From the NCBI GenBank assembly GCA_024276605.1, contig JAJRWX010000085.1:1-64000 (forward strand): 64,000 bases of DNA, written 5' to 3'. Below are positions 43,079 through 52,626 of this stretch, in pieces. A model generated the notes under the pieces. It was not told where the DNA came from and made no database searches. It worked only from the letters and a program-made list of their open reading frames with translations. A program made the translations under genes and the position numbers. The stretch is from Planctomycetota bacterium. GTDB taxonomy: Bacteria; Planctomycetota; Phycisphaerae; UBA1845. Each line of letters opens with the position of its first letter. Position 1 is the first letter of the stretch.

Positions 43079-45388
43079 GTGCCTGACCCGGCAGACAAAT
43101 TGGGGAAAACCCCGCCCGCATCACCTACACAATGTGTGGAGGATGGGTCTACACCTCAGCCGATGCAGCGACTTGGGGCATTTGACATTCGTCACGAGAT
43201 TGGTCGTGGGGGCATGGGGACGGTGTTTGAAGCGTGGTGTCCGGCTCGTCAAACACGGGTAGCTGTGAAAGTGCTTAGTCAGCATATCGGCACTTCCGAA
43301 AAAGCCGTGATACGCTTTCAGCGCGAGTCAAAAGCGGCTGCCGGTTTACACCATCCGCATATCACGCCCATCTACGAACAGGGTGAACAGCACGGTGTGC
43401 ATTATTATGCCATGGAATTGCTTGAAGGCCCGTCTTTGCACGAGATCATTAGCGATACCATCACGGAACTTGCGGCGCAACCTGTGGTGACGGATCCGAC
43501 GGAGACTGTGGCACTCGAGAGAAGTCATGCGCGTTCAGGGGGCAACGCGCTGCGAGATACGGCACCCTCAAGAACTTCTCAACCTGAGTTTGGTACGCGT
43601 GATTATTATCAGTTTGTCGTTAAGCATATAGCCGCGGTGGCTGATGCGTTGGACTATGCCCACCGGCATGGTGTAGTCCACCGGGACATCAAACCGCATA
43701 ACCTGATGTTTGGTCATGATCAGCGACTGCGAATTACGGACTTTGGCCTTGCCCGTATATCGGAAGAACCCGGCGTGACGGTCACGGGTGAGATCATCGG
43801 GTCGCCGTTATACATGTCACCTGAGCAAGTTACGACCAAGCCTGATGAATTGGATCATCGCACCGACATTTATTCGCTTGGGGCGACGATGTACGAGTGG
43901 CTGACACTCAAACCGCCGTATCCCGGAGAAACGCGTGAGCGTGTGATTACGATGATCATGAACTCCGAGCCGATGCTGTTGCGTATTCATTGTTCAAATA
44001 TTCCGGTCGATCTCGAGACGATTTGCATGAAGTCCATCGCGCGGGATCGTGATAAACGATATCGTCATGCGGCGGATATGCGTGATGATTTACTACGCTT
44101 CATGGACCATCGTCCCATCAAGGCCCGTCGTGCGAATCTCGGCGAAAGGCTAATCAAGTATTGGCAGCGTCATCAGCTGGCGGTCATATCCTCGGCTGCG
44201 GTTTTCATTGCGTTGATCTCAACGGCTATCATCTGGCAGATGCGTGGCAAAGTTCAAACAGGGGCACAAGCCGTTCAGCAAGCTAACGCCCAAGCAGACG
44301 AAGCCCAGAAGAGAGAAGATACGGCCTTCAACGTACTCAACAGTTTAATTGCCAATCTACCGGCTGAGATACGATACCCCGCAGCTGCTGTAGGCGCTGC
44401 GGTGCAGGAAGTACAGGGGATCGTTGAAGAGTCAGAGCCGACCTCGGGTATCGATCCAGCGCAGGAAGTGACTATACCCGGCATAGCGCGGCGTATCGAT
44501 CGAGATTTTTATGATGACACAAGTCTGGAATCCTTCAATGGTAACATCGGCGCGGACGATCTATTAGCTTCTGCGCGCGACCTGCGTATTAGTCGACCGG
44601 CAGAGGCATTGGTTGCCATCGACACCGTCTTGACGGGAAAAAAAGATCATATGGACGCCTTAATGCTGCGTTGTGTGGTCTATGCGGAACTTGGGCAATT
44701 TCAGGCTATGTTAGATGATGCCACACATCTGACACGATTGCTCGGTAAGGATGCGCGTGGCCACCTCTGGAGTGCGCTCGCATGTATTCTCACCAACCAA
44801 TTTGAGCGCGCCCTCGAACACGCCAATCGTGCGCAGCAACTTGGTCAGCGACCTATATGGACTGCGGTCATCAGTGCGCTGGCGCAACTTGGGGGTGGAC
44901 AGCCTGCCGCGGCCCTTTCAACCATTGAAGTTGTGCTAGCTAGTGCGCCGGATCTCGTTTCCGGCTTATTGGTGCGGGCAGCTACGGATGCTGCCAATGG
45001 AGATTTTCACCGGGCAGTTGATGATATTAGTAAGGTGATTAACGCTGAACCGGATCATGCCGGTGCGTTAGTCGCGCGTGGACAATACTATGGCGGGCTT
45101 GGGGACTTCGCAGCATCGGCTGCCGATTTTGAACGGGCGATGGCTATGGTTGGCATGGCGCCTTCGATTGTGGCCCTATGGATTTACGCAAAAAACGCTC
45201 AACGACAACTTGAGTCTCAAATCGCAACGGCTAACAAGGATGGTGACCAACAGGATGAATCGATCAAGGAGCCATCCGAGTCAGAACAAACTCTTGAGCA
45301 GGTTCAGGAATGGTTCCAACGCAACATTTGGCCCGGCTCACCAACCGGTAAACCGAGTCCGCCGTTCCCGCAAACATTGCCTAAGTAA
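43079..45388 (+). CDS. Membrane-anchored Ser/Thr protein kinase with C-terminal TPR region
   Basis: 769 aa. Hanks-type kinase domain, about residues 35-345: GRGGMGTVFEAW (Gly loop), AVKVLSQHI (Lys), VVHRDIKPHNLMF (catalytic loop), ITDFGLARI (DFG) and YMSPEQ. All catalytic residues are intact. One membrane helix follows near residues 363-383 (AVISSAAVFIALISTAIIW). The extracytoplasmic half has TPR-like repeats from about residue 490 (ALVAIDTVLTGKKDHMDALMLRC). This architecture is typical of planctomycete kinases. GTG start. A family A repeat starts one base after the stop. Confidence 0.92.
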   Translation: MPDPADKLGKTPPASPTQCVEDGSTPQPMQRLGAFDIRHEIGRGGMGTVFEAWCPARQTRVAVKVLSQHIGTSEKAVIRFQRESKAAAGLHHPHITPIYEQGEQHGVHYYAMELLEGPSLHEIISDTITELAAQPVVTDPTETVALERSHARSGGNALRDTAPSRTSQPEFGTRDYYQFVVKHIAAVADALDYAHRHGVVHRDIKPHNLMFGHDQRLRITDFGLARISEEPGVTVTGEIIGSPLYMSPEQVTTKPDELDHRTDIYSLGATMYEWLTLKPPYPGETRERVITMIMNSEPMLLRIHCSNIPVDLETICMKSIARDRDKRYRHAADMRDDLLRFMDHRPIKARRANLGERLIKYWQRHQLAVISSAAVFIALISTAIIWQMRGKVQTGAQAVQQANAQADEAQKREDTAFNVLNSLIANLPAEIRYPAAAVGAAVQEVQGIVEESEPTSGIDPAQEVTIPGIARRIDRDFYDDTSLESFNGNIGADDLLASARDLRISRPAEALVAIDTVLTGKKDHMDALMLRCVVYAELGQFQAMLDDATHLTRLLGKDARGHLWSALACILTNQFERALEHANRAQQLGQRPIWTAVISALAQLGGGQPAAALSTIEVVLASAPDLVSGLLVRAATDAANGDFHRAVDDISKVINAEPDHAGALVARGQYYGGLGDFAASAADFERAMAMVGMAPSIVALWIYAKNAQRQLESQIATANKDGDQQDESIKEPSESEQTLEQVQEWFQRNIWPGSPTGKPSPPFPQTLPK

Positions 45389-45389
45389 C

Positions 45390-45545
45390 TTGTGCTGTGT
45401 CACACCTTATTTTTCGGGTTCATCCAGGGTGGCATGGGCAACGTTTTTTTTGCCCGTGTCGGCCTCCGGAACTACACGGGTAAGTCCCGATGTATCCCGA
45501 CTTTACGTCGGGATACATCGGGACTTACCCATGCCACCCGACGAT
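45390..45545. repeat. Family A palindromic repeat (long copy)
   Basis: Left end TTGTGCTGTGTCAC directly after the kinase stop. GGGTGGCATGGGC and CCATGCCACCC arms enclose an ACACGGG arm and the perfect tip palindrome CCCGATGTATCCCGAC. The right inverted end has decayed. Confidence 0.85.
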
Positions 45546-45547
45546 TA

Positions 45548-45655
45548 GGCAGGCTTGCGTAGTGTTGAAGGGATTACGGATGAATAAGGGCGACGCTTGT
45601 CCGTGCTTTTCCTCGGTTGCGCCAGCATGGGCAAACGCTGCGACCTGCCTTTAAC
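45548..45655. repeat. Family D palindromic repeat (copy 3, different outer arms)
   Basis: The core GCGACGCTTG(T/C)CCGTGC ... GGGCAAACGCTGCG matches copies 1 and 2. The outer arms are AGGCAGG/CCTGCCT instead of GGGTGGCATGG/CCATGCCACCC, yet they are still complementary. Confidence 0.7.
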
Positions 45656-45942
45656 TATTACACCTCGGTTTGTTTTTGGGTTGCGATGTAAGGTTGCGCG
45701 ACGAATCAGAGCACTCCCGATGTACATCGGGACGAGCCTGGTGACACGATAACAGGCTGGCATGGTGGTCTTGTTGACGTACGCCAGTCTGCAGGCTGGT
45801 GCCGTGCGGCTCTGATCGATTATCCTGGTGGTTGCGTGTGCCGATGGCTTCAGGCAGGTCAACCTTTCGCCAATTTGGGATTGGCGAAAGAACGACCTGC
45901 CCTACCACTGGTTCACACACCGCCCACGGTTCGTTGAGAAAA
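45656..45942. repeat. Repeat-rich intergenic tract
   Basis: Contains TCCCGATGTACATCGGGA (45715-45732), which resembles the family A tip. It also contains pairs of CAGCCTG/CAGGCTG blocks near 45738-45798, and the long palindrome GGCAGGTC ... CTTTCGCCAAT / ATTGGCGAAAG ... GACCTGCC at 45853-45901. No gene was seen. Confidence 0.65.
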
Positions 45943-46212
45943 TTATCGTGCGTTGTTTTGTTTGCATTGGTCGATGCGTTCGCGCAGGGGTGGCGGTAAG
46001 AAAATGAGGTCTATACCCGGCCAATGGGCAAGCGCGGTGGCACATTGATTGGCCTGGGTGGCTATATCAGCGTCGGTATCTACAAATAGGACGTGCTTAT
46101 CGCGGAGTTGGCAAAGTCCGCCACCGGATCCGCCCAGGCCAATACAACGCACTTCGATGCCAAGCTGCCTGGCTATCTCGATCATATGTTCGAGCTGGGT
46201 GTTGATGTCCAA
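45943..46212 (-). CDS. Small conserved-looking protein of unknown function
   Basis: 89 aa. TTG start at 46212 with AAAGGA seven bases upstream. The sequence MDINTQLEHMIEIARQLGIEVRC...GGGLCQLRDKHVLFVDTDAD...FLPPPLRERI has the balanced hydrophobic pattern of a folded protein with a Gly-rich turn (GLGGSGGGLC). The family was not recognised. It starts 20 bp from the divergent histidine kinase gene and may share its regulation. Confidence 0.65.
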   Translation of the reverse strand: MDINTQLEHMIEIARQLGIEVRCIGLGGSGGGLCQLRDKHVLFVDTDADIATQANQCATALAHWPGIDLIFLPPPLRERIDQCKQNNAR

Positions 46213-46232
46213 CGAGGCATCCTTTCAAGCTA

Positions 46233-47129
46233 GTGATGCAACAGAGCCGATACGTGGAACTCAGTAGTCCTAAATCGACGCGAGCACAAGACTATGCAAC
46301 TATGGTAAGAACACCACCGACGAAAAGACAACACATGCCCCCCCTCAAGCCTGCTGACGAGTCTCGTTCAGTTGAGTCGTATTTGCACAACCTGGAAGAG
46401 CAGCTTAACCGGCTTCGTGCACAAGTCAGGCAGGCCCAACAGCTATCCAGCCTGGGAACCGCTGCAGCGATGATTGCCCATGAGGTGAATAATTTATTGA
46501 CACCGATTGTGTCTTATGCCCAGTTTGCCCTACAAGACGACGACCCCAAGCTCAAAGAGAAGGCCCTGCAGGTGACGATCAACAATGCCAAGTTGCTCGT
46601 AGCTATGTCTGATCGCGTGTTGGAAATCAGCGCAGCTAAGCGCTGCGAGCCGGTGATGGTATCCGTATACGATGTGGTCGTTGAAGCGGAAGCCAGCCAA
46701 TGTCGAGATTTGAGTAAGGATGGCATCACGCTACGCAATATGGTTGACCCGGCCATCAAAGTTTTCGCAGATCCGCTTCAGTTGCAGCAGGTTTTTTTCA
46801 ATCTTTTATTGAACGCTCGCAAAGCTATGAAGGATGGTCATTCCGGCAGTATTACGATCACGGCTACGCAACAAGCGAGTAGTACGGTGATCGACGTGCG
46901 CGATACGGGGCCTGGGATTGATCAAGCGATGTTAGGGCATATTTTTGAACCGCTGCAAACTTCCAAACCAATCGGCGCTAGTGGTGAAAACGGACGGCAG
47001 CGCTGCGCCGGTTTGGGGCTTGCGCTGTGTCGAGATTTGATAGTAGAAAACGGTGGTACCATTAGCGTGACCAGCGAAAACAATCAGGGGACGACATTTA
47101 CGATACAGCTCCCCAACCAAGCATGCTAG
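46233..47129 (+). CDS. Soluble histidine kinase
   Basis: Up to 298 aa. A coiled coil (LEEQLNRLRAQVRQAQQLSSLG) leads into the HisKA domain with the phospho-acceptor His in MIAHEVNNLLTPI (about residue 83). The HATPase domain shows the N box (FFNLLLNARKAM), the G1 box (VRDTGPGI) and the G2 box (CAGLGLALC). No membrane helix and no sensor domain were seen, so it is cytosolic and may receive its signal through a partner. The start is uncertain (46233 GTG, 46236 ATG or later). No response regulator gene is adjacent. Confidence 0.9.
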   Translation: MMQQSRYVELSSPKSTRAQDYATMVRTPPTKRQHMPPLKPADESRSVESYLHNLEEQLNRLRAQVRQAQQLSSLGTAAAMIAHEVNNLLTPIVSYAQFALQDDDPKLKEKALQVTINNAKLLVAMSDRVLEISAAKRCEPVMVSVYDVVVEAEASQCRDLSKDGITLRNMVDPAIKVFADPLQLQQVFFNLLLNARKAMKDGHSGSITITATQQASSTVIDVRDTGPGIDQAMLGHIFEPLQTSKPIGASGENGRQRCAGLGLALCRDLIVENGGTISVTSENNQGTTFTIQLPNQAC

Positions 47130-47215
47130 CGTTTAAGTTTTACAACATACATTTCCATGGCGTATAACGCACGATTCGCGAAGTCTTAATTTACCAATGG
47201 CCACGGGTACCATGG

Positions 47216-47340
47216 GTTTCATGCCCAAGCCCTTAGGCGCGGGCATGTTGGAACGAAAATGGCGCTGACGCCGTGCTTGGGTATGATACTCGTTGACGCC
47301 CAATCCATGCCCGCGCTTTCAGCTTGGGCATGCCACACGC
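47216..47340. repeat. Pair of inverted family B hairpins
   Basis: TCATGCCCAAGCCC-TTAG-GCGCGGGCATG near 47219-47247, followed by the inverse-orientation CATGCCCGCGC...AGCTTGGGCATG near 47305-47333 and CCAC. Confidence 0.7.
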
Positions 47341-47364
47341 CTGGGCTTGTATTGGGGTTACGTC

Positions 47365-47483
47365 GGGTGTCCCACCTCGTTTCGAGGTGGGGGAGTCGAT
47401 GATCGCGTGTGAATCACGTCATGAAGGAATGAGAGACGCCGTCATCGACTCCCCCATGTCCAAAAAGAAGGACATGGGGCACC
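47365..47483. repeat. Family C two-unit palindromic element
   Basis: GGGTGTCCC end, hairpin ACCTCG/CGAGGT, GGGGGAGTCGATGAT, a variable middle, CATCGACTCCCCC, hairpin ATGTCC/GGACAT, and GGGGCACC end. The hairpin arms differ from the 29066 copy, but each stays self-complementary. Confidence 0.85.
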
Positions 47484-47500
47484 TATTCGGGGATTACCTT

Positions 47501-47686
47501 CTACTTTGAGGGTTGAGATTTGTTCAGGCGATCGCGCATGGTTAGTGCCTGGGCGTGGTTGGGGTCTTTCGTTAGGACTTCTTGTAGCCGTTGCAAGGCG
47601 TCGTCGGGTCGATCTAAATTTTCGAGCATAACGGCAGATTCGTAAGCGATGTCAGCCCATGTGTCATCCTCAGCTGATGGCATCAT
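47501..47686 (-). CDS. Small TPR-like protein
   Basis: 61 aa. It contains a single TPR-like pair of helices (DTWADIAYESAVMLENLDRPDDALQRLQEVLTKDPNHAQALT). The ATG lies 3 bp after the stop of the upstream TPR gene in another frame, so it is probably translationally coupled. It could also be the detached C-terminus of that protein after a frameshift, since it starts with a complete helix and continues the same repeat type. Confidence 0.6.
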   Translation of the reverse strand: MMPSAEDDTWADIAYESAVMLENLDRPDDALQRLQEVLTKDPNHAQALTMRDRLNKSQPSK

Positions 47687-47689
47687 TTC

Positions 47690-48580
47690 TTACAGGCTTT
47701 TTAGGCCGTCGTATAGGATTATTTTACGTATTAGCTCAGCCCGCTGACGGTATAGCGCAGCCAACTGTAAGGCATCTTCGCGGTTGGTTGCTGATAGCTC
47801 TTGGAATTTGGTTTGCAAAATATCGATTACATGTTTTAGCTGCGCTTCAATAACTATGAGCGACGACTGAGTGTTTTTTTCTTTGATTGCGTTTTCTTGC
47901 GCAAGTTTAAGTGCCTTTGTTGAGGCACTGATTGCCTGATCCCATTGTTTTTCACCGGCTGTTAGCGTGGCGAGGTTTGTCCAGCACTTTACGGTAGACT
48001 TTGCAGCCGCGGCGCGCTGCGCATAATCTATCGCTTCGGTGCGGCGACCCAACTTAGCGGCACACAGCGAAAGACCATATAGAACCGACGATTCATTAGC
48101 CGTTAGTTGAGCAGCTTTTTCATAGCTGGCCTTGGCGAGTTGTGGGAACTCCGCTACGAATAAGTCCCCTAAATCGCGATGGGCCTGCCAGGCGGTTTGG
48201 CCCTCTCGGGTTTGTATGAACCGCCGTAATTGAGTAATCGCATCGCCTCGCTGCCCCGTTAGCGTGAGTAGCTGTGCGTTGAGGTATAACAACCAAGGAT
48301 CGTCGGGTGTTTTGATTTGTAGGTCGATAAGGTGAGAGCGCAGTTGCTCAAGCATGTCTGTAGCGATATCGGGGTCAGTCTCATCAGCGATACCTTCTGC
48401 CAACGCGAGCGCATCTTGCATACTTATGGCAGCGTCGTCATTCGCAGTGTGCGAGACCTTTTCTTTTTCACTCTGAGATGGTGGATTATCTTGTACAGCG
48501 CAAACTAAGGATGAACTCATTGACCATAAGCAAAGCGTAGAAAACAAGATGGCTATGGGTTTCATCGTTGTTTTCCGCAT
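47690..48580 (-). CDS. Exported TPR protein
   Basis: 296 aa. The ATG at 48580 is preceded by GGAGG and opens a signal peptide (MRKTTMKPIAILFSTLCLWSMSSSLVCA). The mature protein has several TPR-like repeats (LPQ/AKASYEKAAQLTANESSVLYGLSLCAAKLGRRTEAIDYAQRA). It lies downstream of fliS on the same strand, but a gap of about 240 bp suggests an independent unit. No enzymatic motif was seen. Confidence 0.8.
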   Translation of the reverse strand: MRKTTMKPIAILFSTLCLWSMSSSLVCAVQDNPPSQSEKEKVSHTANDDAAISMQDALALAEGIADETDPDIATDMLEQLRSHLIDLQIKTPDDPWLLYLNAQLLTLTGQRGDAITQLRRFIQTREGQTAWQAHRDLGDLFVAEFPQLAKASYEKAAQLTANESSVLYGLSLCAAKLGRRTEAIDYAQRAAAAKSTVKCWTNLATLTAGEKQWDQAISASTKALKLAQENAIKEKNTQSSLIVIEAQLKHVIDILQTKFQELSATNREDALQLAALYRQRAELIRKIILYDGLKSL

Positions 48581-48819
48581 TAGCTCGACCTCCATCGCAA
48601 GGTACTTCGACACATGCGAATCGATAGGTGTGCTATGTTCCGATGCATTAATATTGAACCTCAGGTTACCACTGAACATCACGGGTAAGCTATCGCTTAC
48701 CCGCCACCCACCGCGCAGGCTCCCGACTAGTCGGGATTACATTCCGCCCTCGGCTCGTGTTGATGACTATATGCGTGTGGTGCGCATGAAACAAGCTTTG
48801 GCTGAGCTTGGAGGGCGTT

Positions 48820-49323
48820 TCAACCTTCGACGGAGAAACCGGAGGTCAGGGTGTCGGCGCTTTCAGCTTGTGTACTGTCGAGGGTATCGACGGCGGCGTC
48901 GGCTTCACGTGCTTTGGTGACCTTATCAACGAGCATCTGCCAAGTCTGTCGTTCAATCGCGAGCACTCTAAGCGCATCGTCGATGGCAGATACATCACGA
49001 TGCAGATTGGCGTCGATTAGTTTGCGATATAAAAAATCGTATATGGCAGCCACCTGTCGGCATAACGATGGATTTACTTCGTGATTCAGGCCTTGGTTCA
49101 TCTCGAGGATGATGTTTTGTGCTTTGGTTAGCTTTTCGAAGGAGGTTTCAAAATCTTTGGCTTCGATCGCATCACGGGCTTGCCGCGCATAGCGAATCGC
49201 CCCGTCGTACAGCATCAATTGAAGCTGTTCCGGGGATGCCGTCATGACGGCGTCGCGCAAATAGGCATTATCGTTAGAGTCAGCCATAACGCCCGATCTA
49301 TCGGAAGAATGGGAAGGGTCCAT
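48820..49323 (-). CDS. fliS: Flagellar export chaperone FliS
   Basis: 167 aa. FliS binds the C-terminus of flagellin in the cytosol and prevents early polymerisation. The core AYLRDAVMTASPEQLQLMLYDGAIRYARQARDAIE matches the family, followed by helices with NHEVNPSLCRQVAAIYDFLYRKLIDANL. A Ser/Thr/Asp-rich tail of about 30 residues extends the protein beyond typical length. The start may be 49287 (MADSNDNAYL), which is closer to the family norm. It lies downstream of fliD. Confidence 0.92.
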   Translation of the reverse strand: MDPSHSSDRSGVMADSNDNAYLRDAVMTASPEQLQLMLYDGAIRYARQARDAIEAKDFETSFEKLTKAQNIILEMNQGLNHEVNPSLCRQVAAIYDFLYRKLIDANLHRDVSAIDDALRVLAIERQTWQMLVDKVTKAREADAAVDTLDSTQAESADTLTSGFSVEG

Positions 49324-49482
49324 AACTTAGATTCAGCGCCGAAGCGCAAATTTTGCGCATCGCATATGATGATTGCGTGTATAACTAACGATAAAGGCTC
49401 AGGTGCTGCCGTTCACCTCCTATTGGCCAATGCTACCTGTCGGAGTTTAGACGGTACAACTCGTAAGTACTCTTTGCCTGGA

Positions 49483-52400
49483 CTAACCGGCGGCTGATGA
49501 CAGTTGCGCGAGTGCCGTTTGTTGGCCCTGCAAGCCGGCCAGTGCCGATTCTAATCCCGCAAACTGTGCCTCCAGGCGTATACGCTTGGCATCGAGTATG
49601 GCGTTTAACTGCTCAATACGATCGTCGATCAACTCGCTTTGTTGTCCGAGTAGATTATCTTTTCGCGCTAACACGCCGTCGAAGTCTCTTGTTAATTGCT
49701 CGATGGTGTCGGTGACCACCGCACCGAACCCGGTGTCGTCGGTGGTGAAAAAGAATTCCACCTGATCGGGGGATTCTTCATAGACTTCTCGGAATCGTTC
49801 CGCATCCAATTCGAGCTTACCTCCTGAGCCGAGGCGTAAGCCGATGTTGAATAGTCGATTGATAGTACTATTCGTGCCCTCGAAGGGCCGTGTCATGAGA
49901 CGTTGGAGCCGGGTTCGTATTAATGACACGGTCGAGTCGCCTAGTAAGATACCGCGTTCGAATGTTTCGGAGTCGAAGCTGGTGGCATCGTCTATGCTGC
50001 TAATAGCCCCGTTATAAGCATCGACGAATGATTGGACACTATCCACAATACCATCAACGTCCTGGTCCACGGTGATGGTGATATCCTCATCGCCTGCGGC
50101 TAACAAGTTGACGGTGACTCCTCTAATGACGTTGTCCAGACTGTTTGTCGAGCTGGATACCACAATGGGATTTGTAGCATCGGCACCGCCAATGGTAACC
50201 ACTGCGTCTTGGGCACGTGTGAGGGTGTTTAATCCTAAATCCAGACCCCGCACATCAACGGTCAACTCGCCGGCTAAGCCGCTGATTTCTGAATTGATGG
50301 TCAGCGCAAATGGATTCGTGGTACCGCCGTCATCAACGAACGAAGCCCTGAAATCTCCCCCGGCCTCGTTGAGTTTTTGAACCAGATCGGTAAGCGTGTC
50401 GCGTGCACCAATTTCGACACGGACTTCGAGCGTACCGTCAATGAAATTTTCGCCGGTACGTGACTGACCGGCCATGCGTAGGTCCGAGGCGGTTCTGTTG
50501 TTTTCAGTGTCAGCGATGATGAGTGGTTTGGTACCGCCTGCAGTATCTTCGATAAGCAGTCCATCACCGGTATCATTGATACGGGCTTGAAAAGCGCCAA
50601 CCGCGATGAGATTGATCGCATCGATCACATTACCCAGCGTTTTGGCTGTGGTGGGTAAGTCTATGACATGAATTTTCCCGGTGGAATCGGTCACCTGAAA
50701 CGCACCGATGGTTACGCCCTTACCGTTGTTGAAATCTTCGAGCGATGTTTGCCGCGATACATACTGTATTTGTAGGTTTTGGCCATTGACGACCGGCGAC
50801 ACAGCGATGTCATACGTTCCGGCAAGTCCTAACTGGGCTGCAAAAGTCGAACCTGCGGCATCGGTCACGATGAGTGAACCGGTTCCACCTGACTCGTCAC
50901 GCAAAGCAATACCGTTTCCGGCTGCGTTGATCGAAGCGGTAATGTTTGTCTTGTCGTTGGCATTGATTAAATCAATGACGTCCTGCAAGGTGCGAGCCTG
51001 AGAAAAATCTATCGATGCTGCGGTAGTTAGCCCCGTCGCATCCGTCAGCGTAAACTGGCCGGGCGTGATACCTCGACCGCCGTTAAGGCTATTTAACGAT
51101 ACGGTGTTGATCCCAGCTACAAGCTGTCGAGTTTGTAGGGACGAGTTGATATCGAACGTAGCGTCAAGAATGCCAAGGTCTTGGGCAGTGGTAGCACCTT
51201 CACCGGTGCCTACGGTGACTGTTTCCAACCCTACAGCTTCAAGCACAATACGATTGCCGTCATCTGAAATACGCGCTCGCACGATGGACTCATTGTTGCC
51301 CGGTGCGTAGTTAATGGCGTTGATGAGATCACCTACAGTTTCAACGCGGTAGATATCGCCACCGACAATGCTGGCATCATCGTTGGCTTGGTCAATACCG
51401 AGGTCGGTAGCCGTAAAACCGCTGACGTCTTCGATGGTAAATGGCTTAGCCAGTTCTTCCGCGACGACGGATTGATCTGTAACAATGAATTCCGAGTTGA
51501 CGGCTGACACGCTAATATCAAGACCCCCGGCTTTGGTGTCGTCGAGGATGCGCTGGCGAATATCCGCACCCGTGCGCACTGGGGGACGCGTGTTATCGGT
51601 AAAATCCACTTCAGCGGAATTACCGGCGCGATCGGTGATACGCATGATGCCCAGACGTACGCCATTGCCACTGTTAAACGCTCGAATGTCCGTATCCATG
51701 TGGTCGGCGAGGAAACTCGAAAGGGAGACCGAAAAAGTGCGTTGCGGCGAGGTAAACGTCAAATCCGCTTCTTTCGAGCCTTGCGGTAATTTTCCTATAC
51801 CGTTGCCATCATTAAGTGTGGATAGCAACGTAGACGTAGATAGTCGGATCAGATCACGTCCATCGAGCCGGTCGCCCGCGATAGAGCCTACGATACCCAG
51901 ATCGAGCGCGGTTGATCCGTCTTGTTTGTCGGCGACGATTAAGTTGCCAAGTGTTGTACCGATGGGAAGCATTGTCGGGTCGTTGACATCCTCAATCACA
52001 ATGCGATCGCCGCTCGCATTCAAATCCGTGATGCCTGTAACTCGGGCACGCACGTTGATCGTCTCGTTGAGATTGATCGCATCCAAGACATCATCCACTG
52101 AAACGGCTTTTGTCAGGTCTATCTCTGCTGTGGCACCGGCTCGATCTGTGATTGTGATGATGCCACGTCTAATACCCGTTCCGCCGTTGAGTTCACTCAG
52201 ATTCGTACTTTGATTGACCCGACCTTGTCCAACTTCCAACGTGATGCTGCCGACGCCTACTGGTGTCGCATCGGCATCGGCGAAACCCCGACTTAGCAGG
52301 CTGTTGTTACTGACTAAAGAGTGTACGCGTATGGTCTGACTTGTGGGTATCGCACGTGGTCCGGCATTGGCAATCACGAGTTTGTCGTTACTACTTGCGG

Positions 52401-52626
52401 CATTAAACCGATCGAAAAAGGTTGGCTTGTCGAATTGACCGGCGGCATTTTGCATGGCCAATAGTTGGGCGGATAGTGCGAGAAAAGCCGTGCGCTGTAA
52501 GTCTATATTTTCCTTGCGTGATTCAAGTATGCTGACGGGCCGAGAGTCCAGCGAGATAAGCTGGTCGATAAGAGAGGCTGAGTCGATACCTGAAATAAGT
52601 CCTATGCCACTGGAAATGCCACTCAT
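49483..52626 (-). CDS. fliD: Flagellar hook-associated protein 2 (filament cap) FliD, expanded
   Basis: 1047 aa, more than twice the typical 450. The N-terminal FliD domain (GIGLISGIDSASLIDQLISLDSRPVSILESRK) and the C-terminal FliD domain with coiled coil (VESVDAYN-like region, then DDRIEQLNAILDAKRIRLEAQFAGLESALAGL) are intact. The middle holds at least four units of the flagellin-hook IN type, each like GxxxGxxxITDxxGxxxxIDL...TVDDVLDAIN. It caps the growing filament and assists flagellin folding outside the cell. It is followed by fliS and preceded by the two flagellin genes. Confidence 0.92.
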   Translation of the reverse strand: MSGISSGIGLISGIDSASLIDQLISLDSRPVSILESRKENIDLQRTAFLALSAQLLAMQNAAGQFDKPTFFDRFNAASSNDKLVIANAGPRAIPTSQTIRVHSLVSNNSLLSRGFADADATPVGVGSITLEVGQGRVNQSTNLSELNGGTGIRRGIITITDRAGATAEIDLTKAVSVDDVLDAINLNETINVRARVTGITDLNASGDRIVIEDVNDPTMLPIGTTLGNLIVADKQDGSTALDLGIVGSIAGDRLDGRDLIRLSTSTLLSTLNDGNGIGKLPQGSKEADLTFTSPQRTFSVSLSSFLADHMDTDIRAFNSGNGVRLGIMRITDRAGNSAEVDFTDNTRPPVRTGADIRQRILDDTKAGGLDISVSAVNSEFIVTDQSVVAEELAKPFTIEDVSGFTATDLGIDQANDDASIVGGDIYRVETVGDLINAINYAPGNNESIVRARISDDGNRIVLEAVGLETVTVGTGEGATTAQDLGILDATFDINSSLQTRQLVAGINTVSLNSLNGGRGITPGQFTLTDATGLTTAASIDFSQARTLQDVIDLINANDKTNITASINAAGNGIALRDESGGTGSLIVTDAAGSTFAAQLGLAGTYDIAVSPVVNGQNLQIQYVSRQTSLEDFNNGKGVTIGAFQVTDSTGKIHVIDLPTTAKTLGNVIDAINLIAVGAFQARINDTGDGLLIEDTAGGTKPLIIADTENNRTASDLRMAGQSRTGENFIDGTLEVRVEIGARDTLTDLVQKLNEAGGDFRASFVDDGGTTNPFALTINSEISGLAGELTVDVRGLDLGLNTLTRAQDAVVTIGGADATNPIVVSSSTNSLDNVIRGVTVNLLAAGDEDITITVDQDVDGIVDSVQSFVDAYNGAISSIDDATSFDSETFERGILLGDSTVSLIRTRLQRLMTRPFEGTNSTINRLFNIGLRLGSGGKLELDAERFREVYEESPDQVEFFFTTDDTGFGAVVTDTIEQLTRDFDGVLARKDNLLGQQSELIDDRIEQLNAILDAKRIRLEAQFAGLESALAGLQGQQTALAQLSSAAG

